In this document: positions 34,967 through 46,045 of the stretch, piece by piece
Position numbering within the stretch: position 1 is the first letter of the stretch
Layout of the letters: each line of letters opens with the position of its first letter
Assembly: GCF_000283155.1 (NCBI RefSeq)
Contig: NW_004454173.1
Coordinates: 4,689,971 to 4,753,970, forward strand
DNA length: 64,000 nucleotides
Direction: 5' to 3'
DNA from: Ceratotherium simum simum
Lineage: Eukaryota; Chordata; Mammalia; Perissodactyla; Rhinocerotidae
Program-made: the position numbers and the translations under genes
The notes under the pieces: generated by a model
What the model was told of the DNA's origin: nothing
Database searches by the model: none
What the model saw: only the letters and a program-made list of their open reading frames with translations

Positions 34967-35260
34967 GGGCCAGCCCCCTGGCTTAGTGGTTAAGTGCTCG
35001 CGCTCTGCTACTGGCGGCCTGGCTTCAGATCCCGGCCGCGCACCGACGCACCACTTCTCCAGCCATGCTGAGGCCGCGTCCCACATACAGCAACTAGAAG
35101 GATGTGCAGCTATGACATACAACTATCTACTGGGGCTTTGGGGGAAAAAAGGAGGAGGATTGGCAATAGATGTTCGCTCAGAGCCGGTCTTCCTCAGCAA
35201 AAAGAGGAGGATTAGCGTGGATGTTAGCTCAGGGCTAATCTTCCTCACAAAAAAATAAAA
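34967..35260 (+). mobile_element. ERE SINE
   Basis: Starts 'gggccagccccctggcttag', has the tRNA-like 'gtggttaagtgctcgcgctc' head, the longer middle segment with 'ccatgctgaggccgcgtccc' and the body 'gatgttagctcagggctaat' plus an A-rich tail. Flanked by 'agtgtgtt' at 34956-34963 and 35261-35268. Same subfamily as the copy at 33654. Confidence 0.93.
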
Positions 35261-35399
35261 AGTGTGTTATTGCAAGAATTGTCTGACAGATCAATGTTAC
35301 AGAAAAGAGTCCAGAAACAGAAATTAACACAGATAAGAGCACATGAGGAAGGAGTAGGTTATTCAAACCAACAGTGGAGTTGGGGAAAGTGGTTAAGAA

Positions 35400-36300
35400 T
35401 TTGAGCAGAGGGGGAATGTGATTAGATCCTTACCTCACATTATAACCAAAATAAATTCAAGATAGATTAAGGAGTTGAAAGTAAAACATGAAAACAAAAA
35501 AGCAAAAACTGTTGAAGGAAATATGGGCACATATTTTAAAAGCCCTTGAGATGGGGAAGGACCTACTAAAGATTAAAGTCATGGAAGAAATCACAAAGGA
35601 AAAAATAGATACCTTTGACAACATAAAAATGTTAAACTTCTGAACGTTAAAAAATAGAAAAGTACAAGCATATTAACAGAAGAATTGACGGAAGAAATGA
35701 ACAGAAAACTATGGAAGAAAAATATAAAAAAACAATAAACCTACGAATAATTTTCAATCTCTAGTAATTAATCAAAGACACATAACTGGGCAGATAACGT
35801 TTTTCCATATAAAATTAGCAAAAATCCAAAAAATTATAATATTATTAGCAAAGATGCAGGGAAATTAGTACTTATAACACACTGTAAGTAGGAAAATTTT
35901 CTAACTGAAGTTTTGGAAATATATATAAAAAGCTTCAATTTTTTAATATCTTTCATTCCAAGGATTTCATTTTTAGGAAAATATTTTAAGAAAATTTAAA
36001 TATGCCATTGAAAGTAACTATGTTGATCTGTACTTTTGAATATGAAAAGATGTTCAAAACAGGTTAATAAGAGCAAAAAGTAAGTTACAAAACAGAATAT
36101 ACTGTTGACCCAATTTTGTTTAAATATGCTGTCTGAAAGAAAGATCAAAAAGAAATACATCAAAACCATAAATATGATTGTCTCTTGGTTAAAGGATTTT
36201 TTGTGATTTTTATTTTCAAATTTATGCTTCACATTTTCCAAATTTTCTATAATGAACATATATCATAATTACAAAGCAGTTAAATTAAAAATGCAATACA
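35400..36300 (+). mobile_element. HAL1/L1-like 3' region, plus orientation
   Basis: 'cattataaccaaaataaatt', 'ttgacaacataaaaatgtta' and 'gttacaaaacagaatatact' follow the ORF2 3' part, and 'tttccaaattttctataatg' the 3' UTR, of old L1/HAL1 elements. It is heavily mutated with no usable frame. Confidence 0.55.
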
Positions 36301-36399
36301 GTACAATTTAGGATATTTCTATTAGAAAAGTTTACTAAGATAGGTTGAGATTCAAAATTATGCTTGATGAAATTTAATTTTATAACTGAAGTTCATTCA

Positions 36400-37545
36400 T
36401 GAGAAAATAATGGATCTACGCAAAGATCATCAAAGAATGTTAAAATCATTAGGTGAAAAGTTAACAGAGAAATTTATAATGGATGTATCATTCTGACAAA
36501 ACCTGGACCCTCAGATTATCCTGAGTATCACGAAAAGGGGAACAACTAGACGTTAAGTATCTCATGATGTGACACAATAGGATGTCCGTAGTGCCACCCC
36601 TGAATATTCTTAGCAAGGAGGGAAGAGAAAGAAAGAACCCACACCTAACCAAGTTACAGATCTACTAGTTTACAGAGAATACAGGGGGATAGAAGAATAA
36701 GCTGAGCAATACTACAAGGAAGCTAACAGCCAAATCCAGAAGGTGGGAAAATCAACAAGTTAAATGACCTGGTCCTTTCAAAAACTAAGTGGTAAGAACA
36801 AAAGGGGAAGGATGCATTACAGATTAAGAGAAACTGGAGAAATATAACAACCAAGTGTGATGTATGGTCCTTTTTTGAACCCTGATCTGAACAAACAATA
36901 AAAGTCATTTTTTAGATCAGTCAGGGGAACTTGATTATGGCCGGTGTTACGTGATACCAAAGAATTTTTGTCAATTTCGTTAGTCATGGTAATGGCATGT
37001 TATATTTAAAGTATCCTTATGTTAGACATGAATACTGAAGTATTTGTGAGTGACATTATATAACGTCTAAAATTTGATTTTAAGTACTACAGACTTAAAA
37101 AAAAAATGGTGTCTGTGCATGGTAGGGGAGCTATATTGATGAAATAAAATCAGCAAAATTCTAGGGGTTGGGAGGTGGGCAAAACAGGTGAAGGGGATTA
37201 AGAGGTACAAATTTCCAGTTATAAAATAAATAAATAAACTCACAGGGATGTAAAGTGTAGCATAGGGAATATAGTCAACAATATTGTAATAACTGTATGG
37301 TGACAGATGGTAACTAGACTTATTGTAGTGATCATTTCATAATGTCTATAAATATCAAATCACTATGATGTACCCCTGAAACTAATAGGATATTGTATAC
37401 CAATTATACTTCAATTAAAAAAATAAAACAAAATTGACAAAATTCTTGAAGCTTAATGATGAGTACATTGGGGTTCAATAGACTATTCTCTCCACTTCGT
37501 GTATACTTGAAAATATCCATAATTAAAATTAAAAAATAAAATGCT
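36400..37545 (+). mobile_element. Ancient LINE-like 3' end, split by an L1MA insertion
   Basis: 'caaccaagtgtgatgtatgg', 'tggtaatggcatgttatatt' and 'gaatactgaagtatttgtga' run up to about 37162 and resume at 37447 with 'gagtacattggggttcaata' and 'gaaaatatccataattaaaa'. This order matches one old mammalian repeat (L1M-type 3' end in my recollection; the family name is not certain). Confidence 0.45.
37163..37437 (+). mobile_element. L1MA-type 3' UTR, plus orientation
   Basis: 'catagggaatatagtcaaca', 'tggtgacagatggtaactag', 'catttcataatgtctataaa' and 'atacttcaattaaaa' match L1MA 3' ends. Flanked by 'caaaattct' at 37154-37162 and 37438-37446, a 9-base duplication, inside an older repeat. Confidence 0.8.
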
Positions 37546-38060
37546 AAAATTATTAGTACAGACTTTCAGCTGAAGAAAAATTGTTCCTGCTCATAGTTTT
37601 GGTATGAATGCATATTGTCCAAGTTTGCTAATGTAAACATTTATTCTTTAGGAATTAATATCTTATATCTCTGACTGGGACACACAGATGTTTGGGAATT
37701 CTTAGTTTAATCTGTACATATATGTGGATTTTCGAAAATGGTAAAGAAAATCATAGAGTTAAAATAGATTGTGGGAAGATGCTGTGAGAAGAAATACTTC
37801 TGAAAAAACAAAAAAGAAAATGTAACAACCTTGTAAGACACAGCACACATTCTCTGGAAGGGTTGTGTAAGAATGACCAAGAGCTTCAGATTCCCTAAGA
37901 GGAAATAAGGGCCTTCCAAGTTCCTGCATGTCCAAAGGGCGGCTTAGCGAAGGCAGGAATCACGAGCACTTTTAAGGGGGCTTTAGCTCCAGTCTACCAG
38001 ATGTCTAGATCCTGCAAGGAGCTGTCCTTAGTCACCTCTGAATGGGAGACTGGAAACCCC
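37546..38060. other. Unique sequence, nothing recognised
   Basis: No repeat or credible exon recognised. Confidence 0.4.
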
Positions 38061-38240
38061 ACCTCACCTTTCTGGTAGACATGACTAGCTCTTCACTCTT
38101 GCTCTCTCCCTGTCGTGCCCACCAGAGTGTAAGTGTCATGAGGGCAGGGAGCAGGCTTGCAGAGTCACTACACACCGCACCCCTCTATTGCGCCTGGCAC
38201 ACAGTAAGTGCTCAATAAATATTGTTTGACTAATTGATTA
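38060..38240 (+). mobile_element. L2 LINE 3' end
   Basis: 'gtgtaagtgtcatgagggca' and the terminal 'acacagtaagtgctcaataa' with 'atattgtttgacta'. Classic L2 terminus. Confidence 0.8.
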
Positions 38241-40485
38241 CCTTTTTTGTTATAAAATTATTTCCCAATCCTCTCTATTCTATATGTCTTTTTTAAATTG
38301 GGAAATGGCAAATAAAGGCTGTAGACCTCCTGAAGATTAAATACTAAAATCCCCATAATTTTTTTGTTCTTATGGGAATGCGTGGATTCAAAGGACATTT
38401 ATAATGCCTAATAACGCTCTAGGAAGTTAGCTAAGAACTCTGCTATCACCTAGGAGTTTGGAAGCCTTGAGAACTTCCCTCCTGGTGTGTTTAAGGGTAT
38501 TGAAGCTCAGTCTGGTTGGGGTTGACACTTCTGCCTCCCCCCCTCCCCCGCAGGAACACTGCAGTTTCTTTTCAGGGTCACACACGATTCCAGCAGCCTT
38601 TTGGGTGTGAGGAAGATAGCCCTACATGCTTCCCTCAGCTCTCATGGCTCTAATAAGAGACAATCCCCACAGCACAGTACAGTTTCTCAGCAGGATAAAA
38701 GCTAGTTTCTATAAGGTAATATTTCTCTCTTGAGAAAGTATAGTTTGTAAGTCTGGCACTATCAAATTTCCAGGTCATCTTTGCTTGCTGGGAAAAAGAA
38801 TCCTTATGAAGAGAAGTTGCTCCCTGGAGGGAGAAGAAGGCAACGATCGCCCTCCGAAATGACCCTGTGTCCTGGAAGGATGGCTACAACGGGCCACAGG
38901 GAGGCTGCCGAGCTGTTGGGCAGAGGAGGCTTGGGTGACCACAGAAGGGAAGATCCCTTAAATAGAATGACATGTGTGGCCCTTCTGTAAAGCTCTTGCA
39001 AACTGACCCACGCGGTCATCAACCATGCTCGGATCATTTTCAAGTTGTTGAAGTGACTGAGCGGATTAATAGGCTATTGCCTTGGCTTTCTCAAATGCAC
39101 AGGCGCAGAATCATTTAATGCCATTTTCAAGGGCACAAGGGAAAAGACCTGATAGCCCCGCAAGTGAACAGAGAATAACAACAGCATGAAATGAAGCCCT
39201 GTCCCCACCGCCAAACAGGAGAACACTGGTGGGGACACGTGTCCTCCCACCGCCTCGCCCTGCGCTCTCTGCTCGTGAACTCTCTGCTCTCGCGTGTGTG
39301 CTGCACCAGCTCCCACCTCAGAAATGGAGGAGGAGCCATGCTAAGGAGGGTCCACTTTTCCTCTAACACAAACCCTCTCCCCTTAAACTACAAACCCGCT
39401 CAACTCACTGCATTTCTAGTCTCGCCCCAGTCAAGACAACACTTCAAGGTAACCTCTTTCTGACCTTTCGAGTTTACCTTGATTTTTTGAAAATCTAGAT
39501 AGACCTAATAAAGGAGGGAAAATGCCAGGATGTAGAATTGCATCCTGGCTAGCTGATTCGGGTTGAGGTTTACAACGTCGTTATTTGGTCATATTTGCTG
39601 AATGTCTTACCTGCTCTATTATCTGTTTTTTCAGATGTGTGCTATTTTTGATTTTTAACTGCTCTTATTTGCCAAATGTCTTATTCATTATATTATCTGG
39701 TTTTTCAGATGTGCCCTCATTTTTATTTCACTGTAAAGAGAGTCTAGCCTAACAAAATTTGTAACTTGCTTAATGATCCAAGAACTCTCAAGCACCCTGT
39801 TCAGGGTGAGCCGACAGATTCCGTGCCAGTGACTGGCATTTCTTTAAGTCTTCCTCCTTACATTCAATGCTTTTTATAAGAGCTAAAGAATTTGCCTTCA
39901 AAGGGAAATTTTAAATACCGACAATTTATCTGATAAGGATCAAATATTTTGTTATCAAATGCCTGCAAATATTCAAAAGGACTGTTTCAGTAGTCCTCCC
40001 ATCATCTTCTAAAAACTAGCGAGCAAACAATAAACCTTTGGAATCTTTTGTAATTTAAAGAGATTGTATTAGTGCTTAAATTTCTGAAAATACCCATGTG
40101 GACAAATATGTTCTAATACGTCTGTGGGAGGATGGGACAATGGGGACTATTTCCAAAAAGTATAAAGTCAATGATAGAGTGAATGAATATAATATACTTT
40201 ATAATATTTTGGATGTTTACATTTTACATTTTGCCATTCTTTTTTTTTTTTTTTTTTTTTTACTCACATCTAGATAGAAAAATATTTTGGCTTTTCTATT
40301 CCCTTCTAAGAAAGTCTAGGCTGCTTCACTTGTGGCTGCTCACAGAATTAACTAGAACTCTGTAATAATACAGCTCACTATATAGATTGAGATGTGCTAT
40401 GGGACAAATCATGTCCAACAAAAAAACCATAACCACATGGAGGAAAGCCTTAGATAGCAGAGCATCTGCCTGTCCACTTGGTGTC
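38241..40485. other. Mostly unique sequence
   Basis: No recognised transposon apart from simple tracts, including a run of about 22 T at 40239-40260. Contains the 74-bp diverged tandem duplication at 39588-39735. No credible exon; the reading frames are short and featureless. Confidence 0.45.
39588..39735. repeat. Diverged 74-bp tandem duplication
   Basis: Two units in register: 'aatgtctta' at 39601 and 39675, and 'cagatgtg' at 39632 and 39706, both 74 bases apart. Each unit contains a T-rich tract ending in TTTTTCAG. It matches no repeat family I recognise. Confidence 0.6.
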
Positions 40486-40489
40486 CTCC

Positions 40490-40675
40490 CGAGGCTTTTA
40501 TCCTCACGTCTTTGCTCAAATGCCATTTTCTTGATGAAGTCTTCCCTGACCACCTTATATAAACTACAACCCACCCCCTCCCACACTCCCAATCCTCCTT
40601 ACCCTGCACTAGGTTTTTCTTTTTCCATAGATTTCATCATCATTTAACATGCTATATGATTTATATATGTGTGCG

Positions 40676-40728
<53 letters not shown>

Positions 40729-40870
40729 TTTATGTGTATCTTCCCCCATTTGAATGTATGTTCCACAAGGGCATGGATCTTTAATCAGTGATGTATCCCC
40801 AAGGACCTTGAACAGTGCCTGGCATGCAGTAGGTGCCCAATAAATATTTGTTAAATAAATAAATGAAATA
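40490..40870 (+). mobile_element. L2 LINE 3' end containing a GT microsatellite
   Basis: 'tttgctcaaatgccattttc', 'tcttccctgaccaccttata', then 'ttgaatgtatgttccacaag', 'gaacagtgcctggcatgcag' and the terminal 'gtgcccaataaatatttgtt'. A GT tract interrupts the part before the 3' end. Confidence 0.8.
40669..40727. repeat. (GT)n dinucleotide microsatellite
   Basis: A pure run of roughly 22 TG units at 40683-40727, preceded by an imperfect TG/TA run from 40669. It lies within the L2 copy. Confidence 0.92.
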
Positions 40871-41140
40871 GGGAAGTCAGTCAGATGGCAAATCCAACAC
40901 ACAAAGGAAAGAACTGAAAGAATTGGATCCAAAGCCCTGATCAAACCATGCCTGAAGTCCATGCTGGACTTTTTCAGTAGTCTAAAGCCAGTATTGGATT
41001 TTACTTTTAAAGCCAGTTTCAGTTCAGTTTTCTGTTACTTCCAGCAAAAGCATTCTAAGGGATACAGAAAGTAAGGGAAACTTGAGAGACCTCATATGAG
41101 AAGGGCCTTAAAAGGTGATTAGGATCTCATACTCCTTCAC
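40871..41140. other. Unique sequence between two L2 copies
   Basis: Nothing recognised. Confidence 0.4.
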
Positions 41141-41144
41141 AGCC

Positions 41145-41780
41145 ATTGCACTTAAAAGAGTGGTCTGCACACCTTCTCTACATTTCCTTATCAACCCTAA
41201 GTACACTTCCATACCTAGGACTGCACTGAAACTGCAGTCACTCAGGTCACCAGGGATCCTGTGATTAGTCAGTGTTCGACTCTTATCTTGTTTGTCCTCT
41301 CTGTAGAATTTCTCTCTAAAGAATTTGTCGCTTCTAGACAGAGCTGGGCCCCTTCCCCCCTCCTCCCATGCCTTCTATTATGCCACTTTCTCCCGGATTT
41401 CCCACTTTCTTCTGAAAACTCCTTCACACCTCCATGATGAAGGCTGGATGTCTCACAAAGTTTGGTGTTCTCCAGGGCTGTGTCTGTGGACCACATCACC
41501 TCTTACTCTGTGGTCGCCCTGGGAGGGATCTCATCCAGTTCCGTGACTTCCATAACGCACAGATGATGTGCTGCTCATTCCCAAATCTCTATGCCCACCT
41601 CAGACCTCAGAATATCACACCCACAGATTCCACAGCCGAGCAGACAGCACCTCTTAGATCTCCCACAGAAATCTGAAACTCAATCAATGGAATTCGTTCA
41701 TTCCCAAGTAAACTCCTGCTCCCATATTCCCTGTTTGAATGGTCCCATTTGATTCCTCCTTCCCTTTCCCCGACTTCCAG
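41145..41780 (+). mobile_element. L2 LINE internal (ORF2) fragment, plus orientation
   Basis: 'caggtcaccagggatcctgt', 'ggtgttctccagggctgtgt', 'gggatctcatccagttccgt' and 'ctcattcccaaatctctatg' match the L2 reverse-transcriptase region in sense. It is broken by stops. It is a separate copy from the L2 3' end at 40.5-40.9 kb, because it represents an upstream part placed downstream. Confidence 0.65.
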
Positions 41781-42315
41781 TTGGTTCCCCAGCCATGTCT
41801 CCCTTAGATGAAAGCGGTCGCTTCCCACATGGGCTCCCGACTTCACGCACAGTTCTTCGCCTTTCCCCTCCCCCGCTGCCAATCCTTCCCCTAACTGGTG
41901 TTTACCACTGGGGACAGCGCCCCACAGAAAGGGCATTTCTGACATGTGGGAGAGTACTTTTGGTTATCACAAAGATGGTGGGGCAGTGCCAGCATTTAAT
42001 CGTCAGGGTCCAGGGAAGTTGGACCCCCTGCAATACCCGGGGCAGCCACACCGCCCACACAACTCTCAGATGGCTGCCATGGTCACTGGCACAGTGCTGC
42101 CAAAGCAGTTGCCCTGTGAAATAATTTTTATTTTATTTCTTCTTTATCTTATAATTAGGGACTATGCTGATTTAAAAAAAAAATTACGTGTAGGTAGGTT
42201 GTATCATCTATGAATTTTATTTCAGAATAATAAAGATGATGACGTGAACTATTTGCTGTAAAGGGTGGCACTCCTCAGAGCCTCGAACCACCGATCTAGA
42301 CCCCAGGTTGCCAAC
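41781..42315. other. Unique sequence, nothing recognised
   Basis: No repeat or credible exon recognised. Frames at 41607-41945 and 41795-42124 overlap on opposite strands and show no domain. Confidence 0.4.
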
Positions 42316-42317
42316 TG

Positions 42318-42535
42318 GCAGCTCATACGCCTAACGAGATCCGTGTGTGTGTTCTGTTTGACATCCAGTTAAGTTTGATTTCAGATAAACAACAAATCAT
42401 ATTTTAATATAATTATGTCACACAAATATTTGAGATGTACTTTTTCTAAAAATTATTCATTGTTTTTCTGAAATTCAAATTTAACAGGGTGTCCTATACT
42501 TTTATTTGTTCAATCTGGCACTCCTATTTTGACCT
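42318..42535. mobile_element. Palindromic DNA transposon (MER53-like), diverged
   Basis: Left 'gttgccaactggcag...' and 'gatttcagataaacaacaaa'; right 'attcattgtttttctgaaat', 'gtgtcctatacttttatttg' and 'caatctggcactcc'. The halves are roughly inverted copies of each other, as in the palindromic family also seen at 24.48 kb. Confidence 0.45.
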
Positions 42536-42639
42536 ACATCCTTTTTTTTTTGGCCAATATTTAAAACCAGAGTACTTGTACATTAAAATTTGGACCTCAA
42601 GATTTCCTTGAAAGAGCAGAGGGCTGGACCTGACCTGCA

Positions 42640-42770
42640 TCCTACAGTCAGCGGGAGCGGGGTGGGGACAGCGCCCTCTAGCGGGGCCTGCTCGCCAGCG
42701 TTCCCGGCAGCCCCCGCGGCCTGCCCCGCGCTGAGGAGGCCGTCAGAGCGTGCACCCTCATAACTCTTAC
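42640..42770. other. GC-rich, CpG-rich patch
   Basis: Dense CpG dinucleotides (for example 'cccgcggcctgccccgcgct') in otherwise AT-rich DNA, enclosing the CTCF-type motif at 42667-42684. Confidence 0.6.
42667..42684 (-). promoter_or_regulatory. CTCF-type motif
   Basis: The minus strand reads CCGCTAGAGGGCGCTGTC, which closely fits the CTCF core CC(A/G)(G/C)(C/T)AG(A/G)(G/T)GGC(A/G)(G/C). It lies in a GC-rich patch about 0.7 kb from a CpG island. Binding is inferred, not shown. Confidence 0.5.
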
Positions 42771-43004
42771 AGCGGAGAGGAAAGGGAAACGTTCTTTTAT
42801 TCATTTTCGTATCTTGTAAAAATGGAAAAACGAAAGACAAATCAATAGGGCCACAGGTCTCCAAGAAAATGGGAGGAAATAAACTTCTTTGAGGATGTGA
42901 AGAATTTTCCCACACGTTCTCTTCCCTTTAACCAACTTCTCTCCAAGTCTTGGAAATATTTAAGTCTGTGATGTCTTCCCTAAACTATTTTCCAATTGAT
43001 TTAA

Positions 43005-43325
43005 CCAAAGCTACAAATACGATTGTCATTTCCCTACTTAAGTAGAGAAATCCTTCAGTAGCTCTCCATTTTCTCAAGTTAAAAGTCCAAAATCCTCTAC
43101 GTTACCCCAATGCCCCCCTAGCCACGTCTGTCGCTCCTCCCACTTGCGCTCACTTAATCCACTTTTGAAAGTTTTAAATTCTATGTTTAGTTTCCTGTAT
43201 TCACCAGATCCTCATCCCTCTTGCATGTGTCAGAAAATCACCTCGTCCCCGCATCCTTCAAGTCTTCACTCAGGCATCACCTCCTTTGAGAAGTCGCGTT
43301 CCTTGCACCTCCCGCCCCCACCGCA
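43005..43325 (+). mobile_element. L2 LINE fragment, plus orientation
   Basis: 'ccttcagtagctctccattt', 'gttaaaagtccaaaatcctc' and 'cttcaagtcttcactcaggc' with 'atcacctcctttgagaagtc' follow L2 in sense. Confidence 0.65.
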
Positions 43326-43379
43326 AAATCTAGACTCGACCTGAGTTTCTCACACCGTTTCCTCGTCGAGAGACGTTAG

Positions 43380-44165
43380 GGTGAGGAAGGCTGCCAGGCC
43401 CCCGCCGTCCTCAGGGCCTTGCTCATGCTTAACCACAGCAAACCTGTCAGCTGGCAGGCTCGGCGCTAGTCCCCAGCAGGTGTGGAAATGCCGGCTGTCC
43501 GAGGCCCGCCGCCCGCGCCCCGAGGACAGCCGGCGGGGGACGGGCAGTCGCGTGCGGCCAGCGGCCCGCGCCCGAGGGAACGAAGGTGCTGCTTCCCGGG
43601 GCCTCCCTGCTCCCCGCCACCGAGGGGGCTACGTTCCTTTCGCTTTCCTCCTGCCCGTTAGAGGTCAATTTAGGGACCTGAAATAACCGCCGTGGGCTAC
43701 TGGGGAGGGAAGGGCTGGCTTCGGGCAAAATTGCGGCGTGCGGACGTGACCGGGGGCTGCTCTCAAAGCTCGCTGTCCTGAGGCCTCCTGACGCGGAGCA
43801 GACTCTGGGGGGAGCTGTTCTCACGCTGCCCCCGACCCAGCCTCCGAGGAACAGCTCGGGGGCGGTCCTCTCTCCCCGTCTGATCCTTTTTGACAACGTA
43901 TTGTTCCCTGAGTTCTACAGGGGTGGCCGAAGGCAAGCTGACCAATTAAGTCCCAACGAAGGGGACAGTGGATTAACAGGCGAGCCCTCTCCCATCCTGA
44001 GAAAGGCTGTAGGTCTCGACACAGAGAGAGGCGTGTTTCCAGGCCTTCCGGCACCGGAAGCTGGTGTGAAGGACGCAGGCAGCTGCAGAAGCTTTTCACG
44101 GAGCGAGAACCTGCGTCTGGTCAGGAGGCGCCTTGGACCCGTCCCTCTGGGAGCGCGCAGCAGCT
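43380..44165. promoter_or_regulatory. CpG island without a recognised gene
   Basis: Hand count gives about 28 CpG in 43381-43680, with further dense CpG to 44160; local GC is well above the flanks. In mammals such islands usually mark promoters or developmental regulatory sites. A CCAAT string lies at 43940-43946. No TATA box, exon or known protein was recognised. Open frames of 92-149 codons on both strands overlap each other and reflect the high GC. It could be the start of an unannotated transcript or an orphan island. Confidence 0.7.
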
Positions 44166-44250
44166 GTGCTGGTGTTTGCTTTACCTGGAGGACTCCAAGG
44201 TGTCCCTTGGTTCTGAAGATGAGGGGAAAAAAGTTTGAAAACCACCAACC
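44166..44250. other. Island edge, unique
   Basis: Nothing further recognised. Confidence 0.3.
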
Positions 44251-44400
44251 TAATTCAGATCCCACATTTTACACAAAAGGAAACGGAGGGAGGACCAGAG
44301 AGGTTAAGCAGGTCGAATGAGATCACCGGGCAACCGAGGCAGGACCAGACCAGGTTTTGCCAACTTCCAGCCCAAGGCTGTTTCTGCCAAGCACCCAGTT
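44250..44400 (-). mobile_element. MIR SINE fragment, minus orientation
   Basis: 'cccacattttacacaaaagg', 'gaccagagaggttaagcagg' and 'gaggcaggaccagacc' are reversed MIR core and head. Confidence 0.7.
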
Positions 44401-44744
44401 CTAGGAGGCTCTTGGGTTTCACCTAGAAATGGCTGTCCTGGGAGAGGCAGCACGGCTCAGAGCTGGGGGGAGACGGTGGAACAGTTTCTTAAATTGGAGT
44501 CCTACCAATGAGCCAGGGCCTCCCCTGAATAGTTCTGACCCACCGGCTAGGTCAGGAATACAACTTTGACCTGTGGCTAGTTCCGAGCCCTGTGCCTGCC
44601 AGAGAGGCCCTCCACATCTTACTGTACTGTGCACGTCAGAGTTCATTTGGGAAACTCCGCTTCTGAAAATGATTTTATGAATAGAGCTGAGATGTACATT
44701 TATTTTCTAAAGAGCACAGAGAGGGAGGCTCTGTGATCCCTGAG

Positions 44745-44995
44745 GGAGGGATTGAATGAATGAATGGAGGAACGCTACTGAGCGCCTATTCTGTGCCTCT
44801 GGCTCTGCACCATGCTTTCGGAGTTCTCATTGTATGTAATCTCATCTGCGCTCTGTGACCCAGCCTCCTCCTGCTGGGTCTTACCCTCGCTTCTCACGTG
44901 AGAACACTGAGGGTCCGAGCGTTGAAGTGACTTGCACGGTCACACTGGAGGTGGATTTTGCTCCAGCCCCCTGACGGCAGCTGAGTGCCCCATTA
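44745..44995 (-). mobile_element. MIR SINE, minus orientation, with L2-like lead
   Basis: 'gaatgaatgaatggaggaac' and 'ctactgagcgcctattctgt' begin it. Then 'acgtgagaacactgagggtc', 'gaagtgacttgcacggtcac' and 'ctggaggtggattttgctcc' follow reversed MIR. Confidence 0.75.
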
Positions 44996-44999
44996 CCCA

Positions 45000-45300
45000 C
45001 AGCTGCCACTCTGTGTGGCATTTTGGCTGATGGATAAGGTCACCCATATAAACTCTTCTCTTTCTTGCCAATTATTTTAAGTGTACCACATAGACTTACT
45101 GATAGAAAAAATTGTTTCAAATAACACTGTTCCTCTGAATAGCTAGTCAGAATGGTGGAAGGGCTTCTTCCCCGAAGAGTTAGGGAAACTCTTCCCTTGG
45201 AAAGGGGCCCAGATGCATTAAGTGTCCTTTTGATCTCACCCCTTTCCTTAAATTGCCTGGCCCCTCTCACAGGTGGCTGGTCTGGTTGCCCTGGATAAGA
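45000..45300. other. Unique sequence, nothing recognised
   Basis: No repeat or credible exon recognised. Confidence 0.4.
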
Positions 45301-45384
45301 TTATGGTGCCTGGCTTGGATGCTGATCTCCTGGAGTAACTCTCCACTTTACCAGTAGAAATAGAGTGAATTGGGTGCTCTCTCT

Positions 45385-45415
45385 ACACACACACACACAA
45401 TACATATATATATTT
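45385..45415. repeat. CA and TA dinucleotide repeats
   Basis: A short (CA)n run followed by a (TA)n run. Confidence 0.85.
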
Positions 45416-45439
45416 GTGTACACATGCGTACGTATGTAT

Positions 45440-45845
45440 ATAAAACATTTCGTGGTAGTCATTAGTGCCGTCTGCCAAATATTTCCAGCTCTCTGCCTCC
45501 TGAGCATATGCCTTCCTGGCCTCTTTGTGAGTAGGTGGGGTCAGATGACTGGTTCTGGCCAATGAGTTTGATGAGAAGTGATGTGTGTTACTTCTAGGCT
45601 GAGCCTTTAGTAGCTGGCATGAAACCTCTAGAGCTCTTTTCCCCTCTGCATGTGACCAAGGATGGAGATGGTGGCTGCTCCATTACCTGGATTCCTGAAC
45701 AACTATCATGAGCAGGACTTCCACCTCACTAGTCTACAGTAGACATGTAGCATAAATAAAAAGCACTTAGTTGTCTTAAGCCTATAAAAATATGGAGCTG
45801 TTTGTTATGCAGTACAAGTGGCCTAAGCTGACTGATACACTTTAC
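45440..45845 (+). mobile_element. LTR-like ancient repeat, family not assigned
   Basis: 'ctggttctggccaatgagtt', 'gaagtgatgtgtgttacttc', 'gacatgtagcataaataaaa' and the end 'ggcctaagctgactgataca' recall an old mammalian LTR-type repeat with an internal polyadenylation signal. I cannot name the family. Confidence 0.4.
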
Positions 45846-45846
45846 A

Positions 45847-46045
45847 GAGTCAAGCACTTTTTATGCATATTCTATTTTGTCCTCCAAATAAATCTAGGAG
45901 GCAGGTACTATTTCCATGCCCATTTTATGGGTGAAAAATCCTGGGCTAAGAGAACTTGTCTAAGATCACTGTAAAGCGCTGAGACAGTTTTCTATTCCAC
46001 ATTTCTGTGGCTCCAAATCCTGACTCTTAATCAGCACGCCGCCAC
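45847..46045 (-). mobile_element. MIR SINE, minus orientation
   Basis: 'ggaggcaggtactatttcca', 'tgcccattttatgggtgaaa' and 'gagaacttgtctaagatcac' follow reversed MIR. Confidence 0.8.

Noticed and set aside
43447..43896. 149-codon minus-strand frame in the CpG island as a protein
   Set aside because: High GC removes stop codons, and other frames on both strands are equally open. Composition is Arg/Pro/Ser-rich without a domain.
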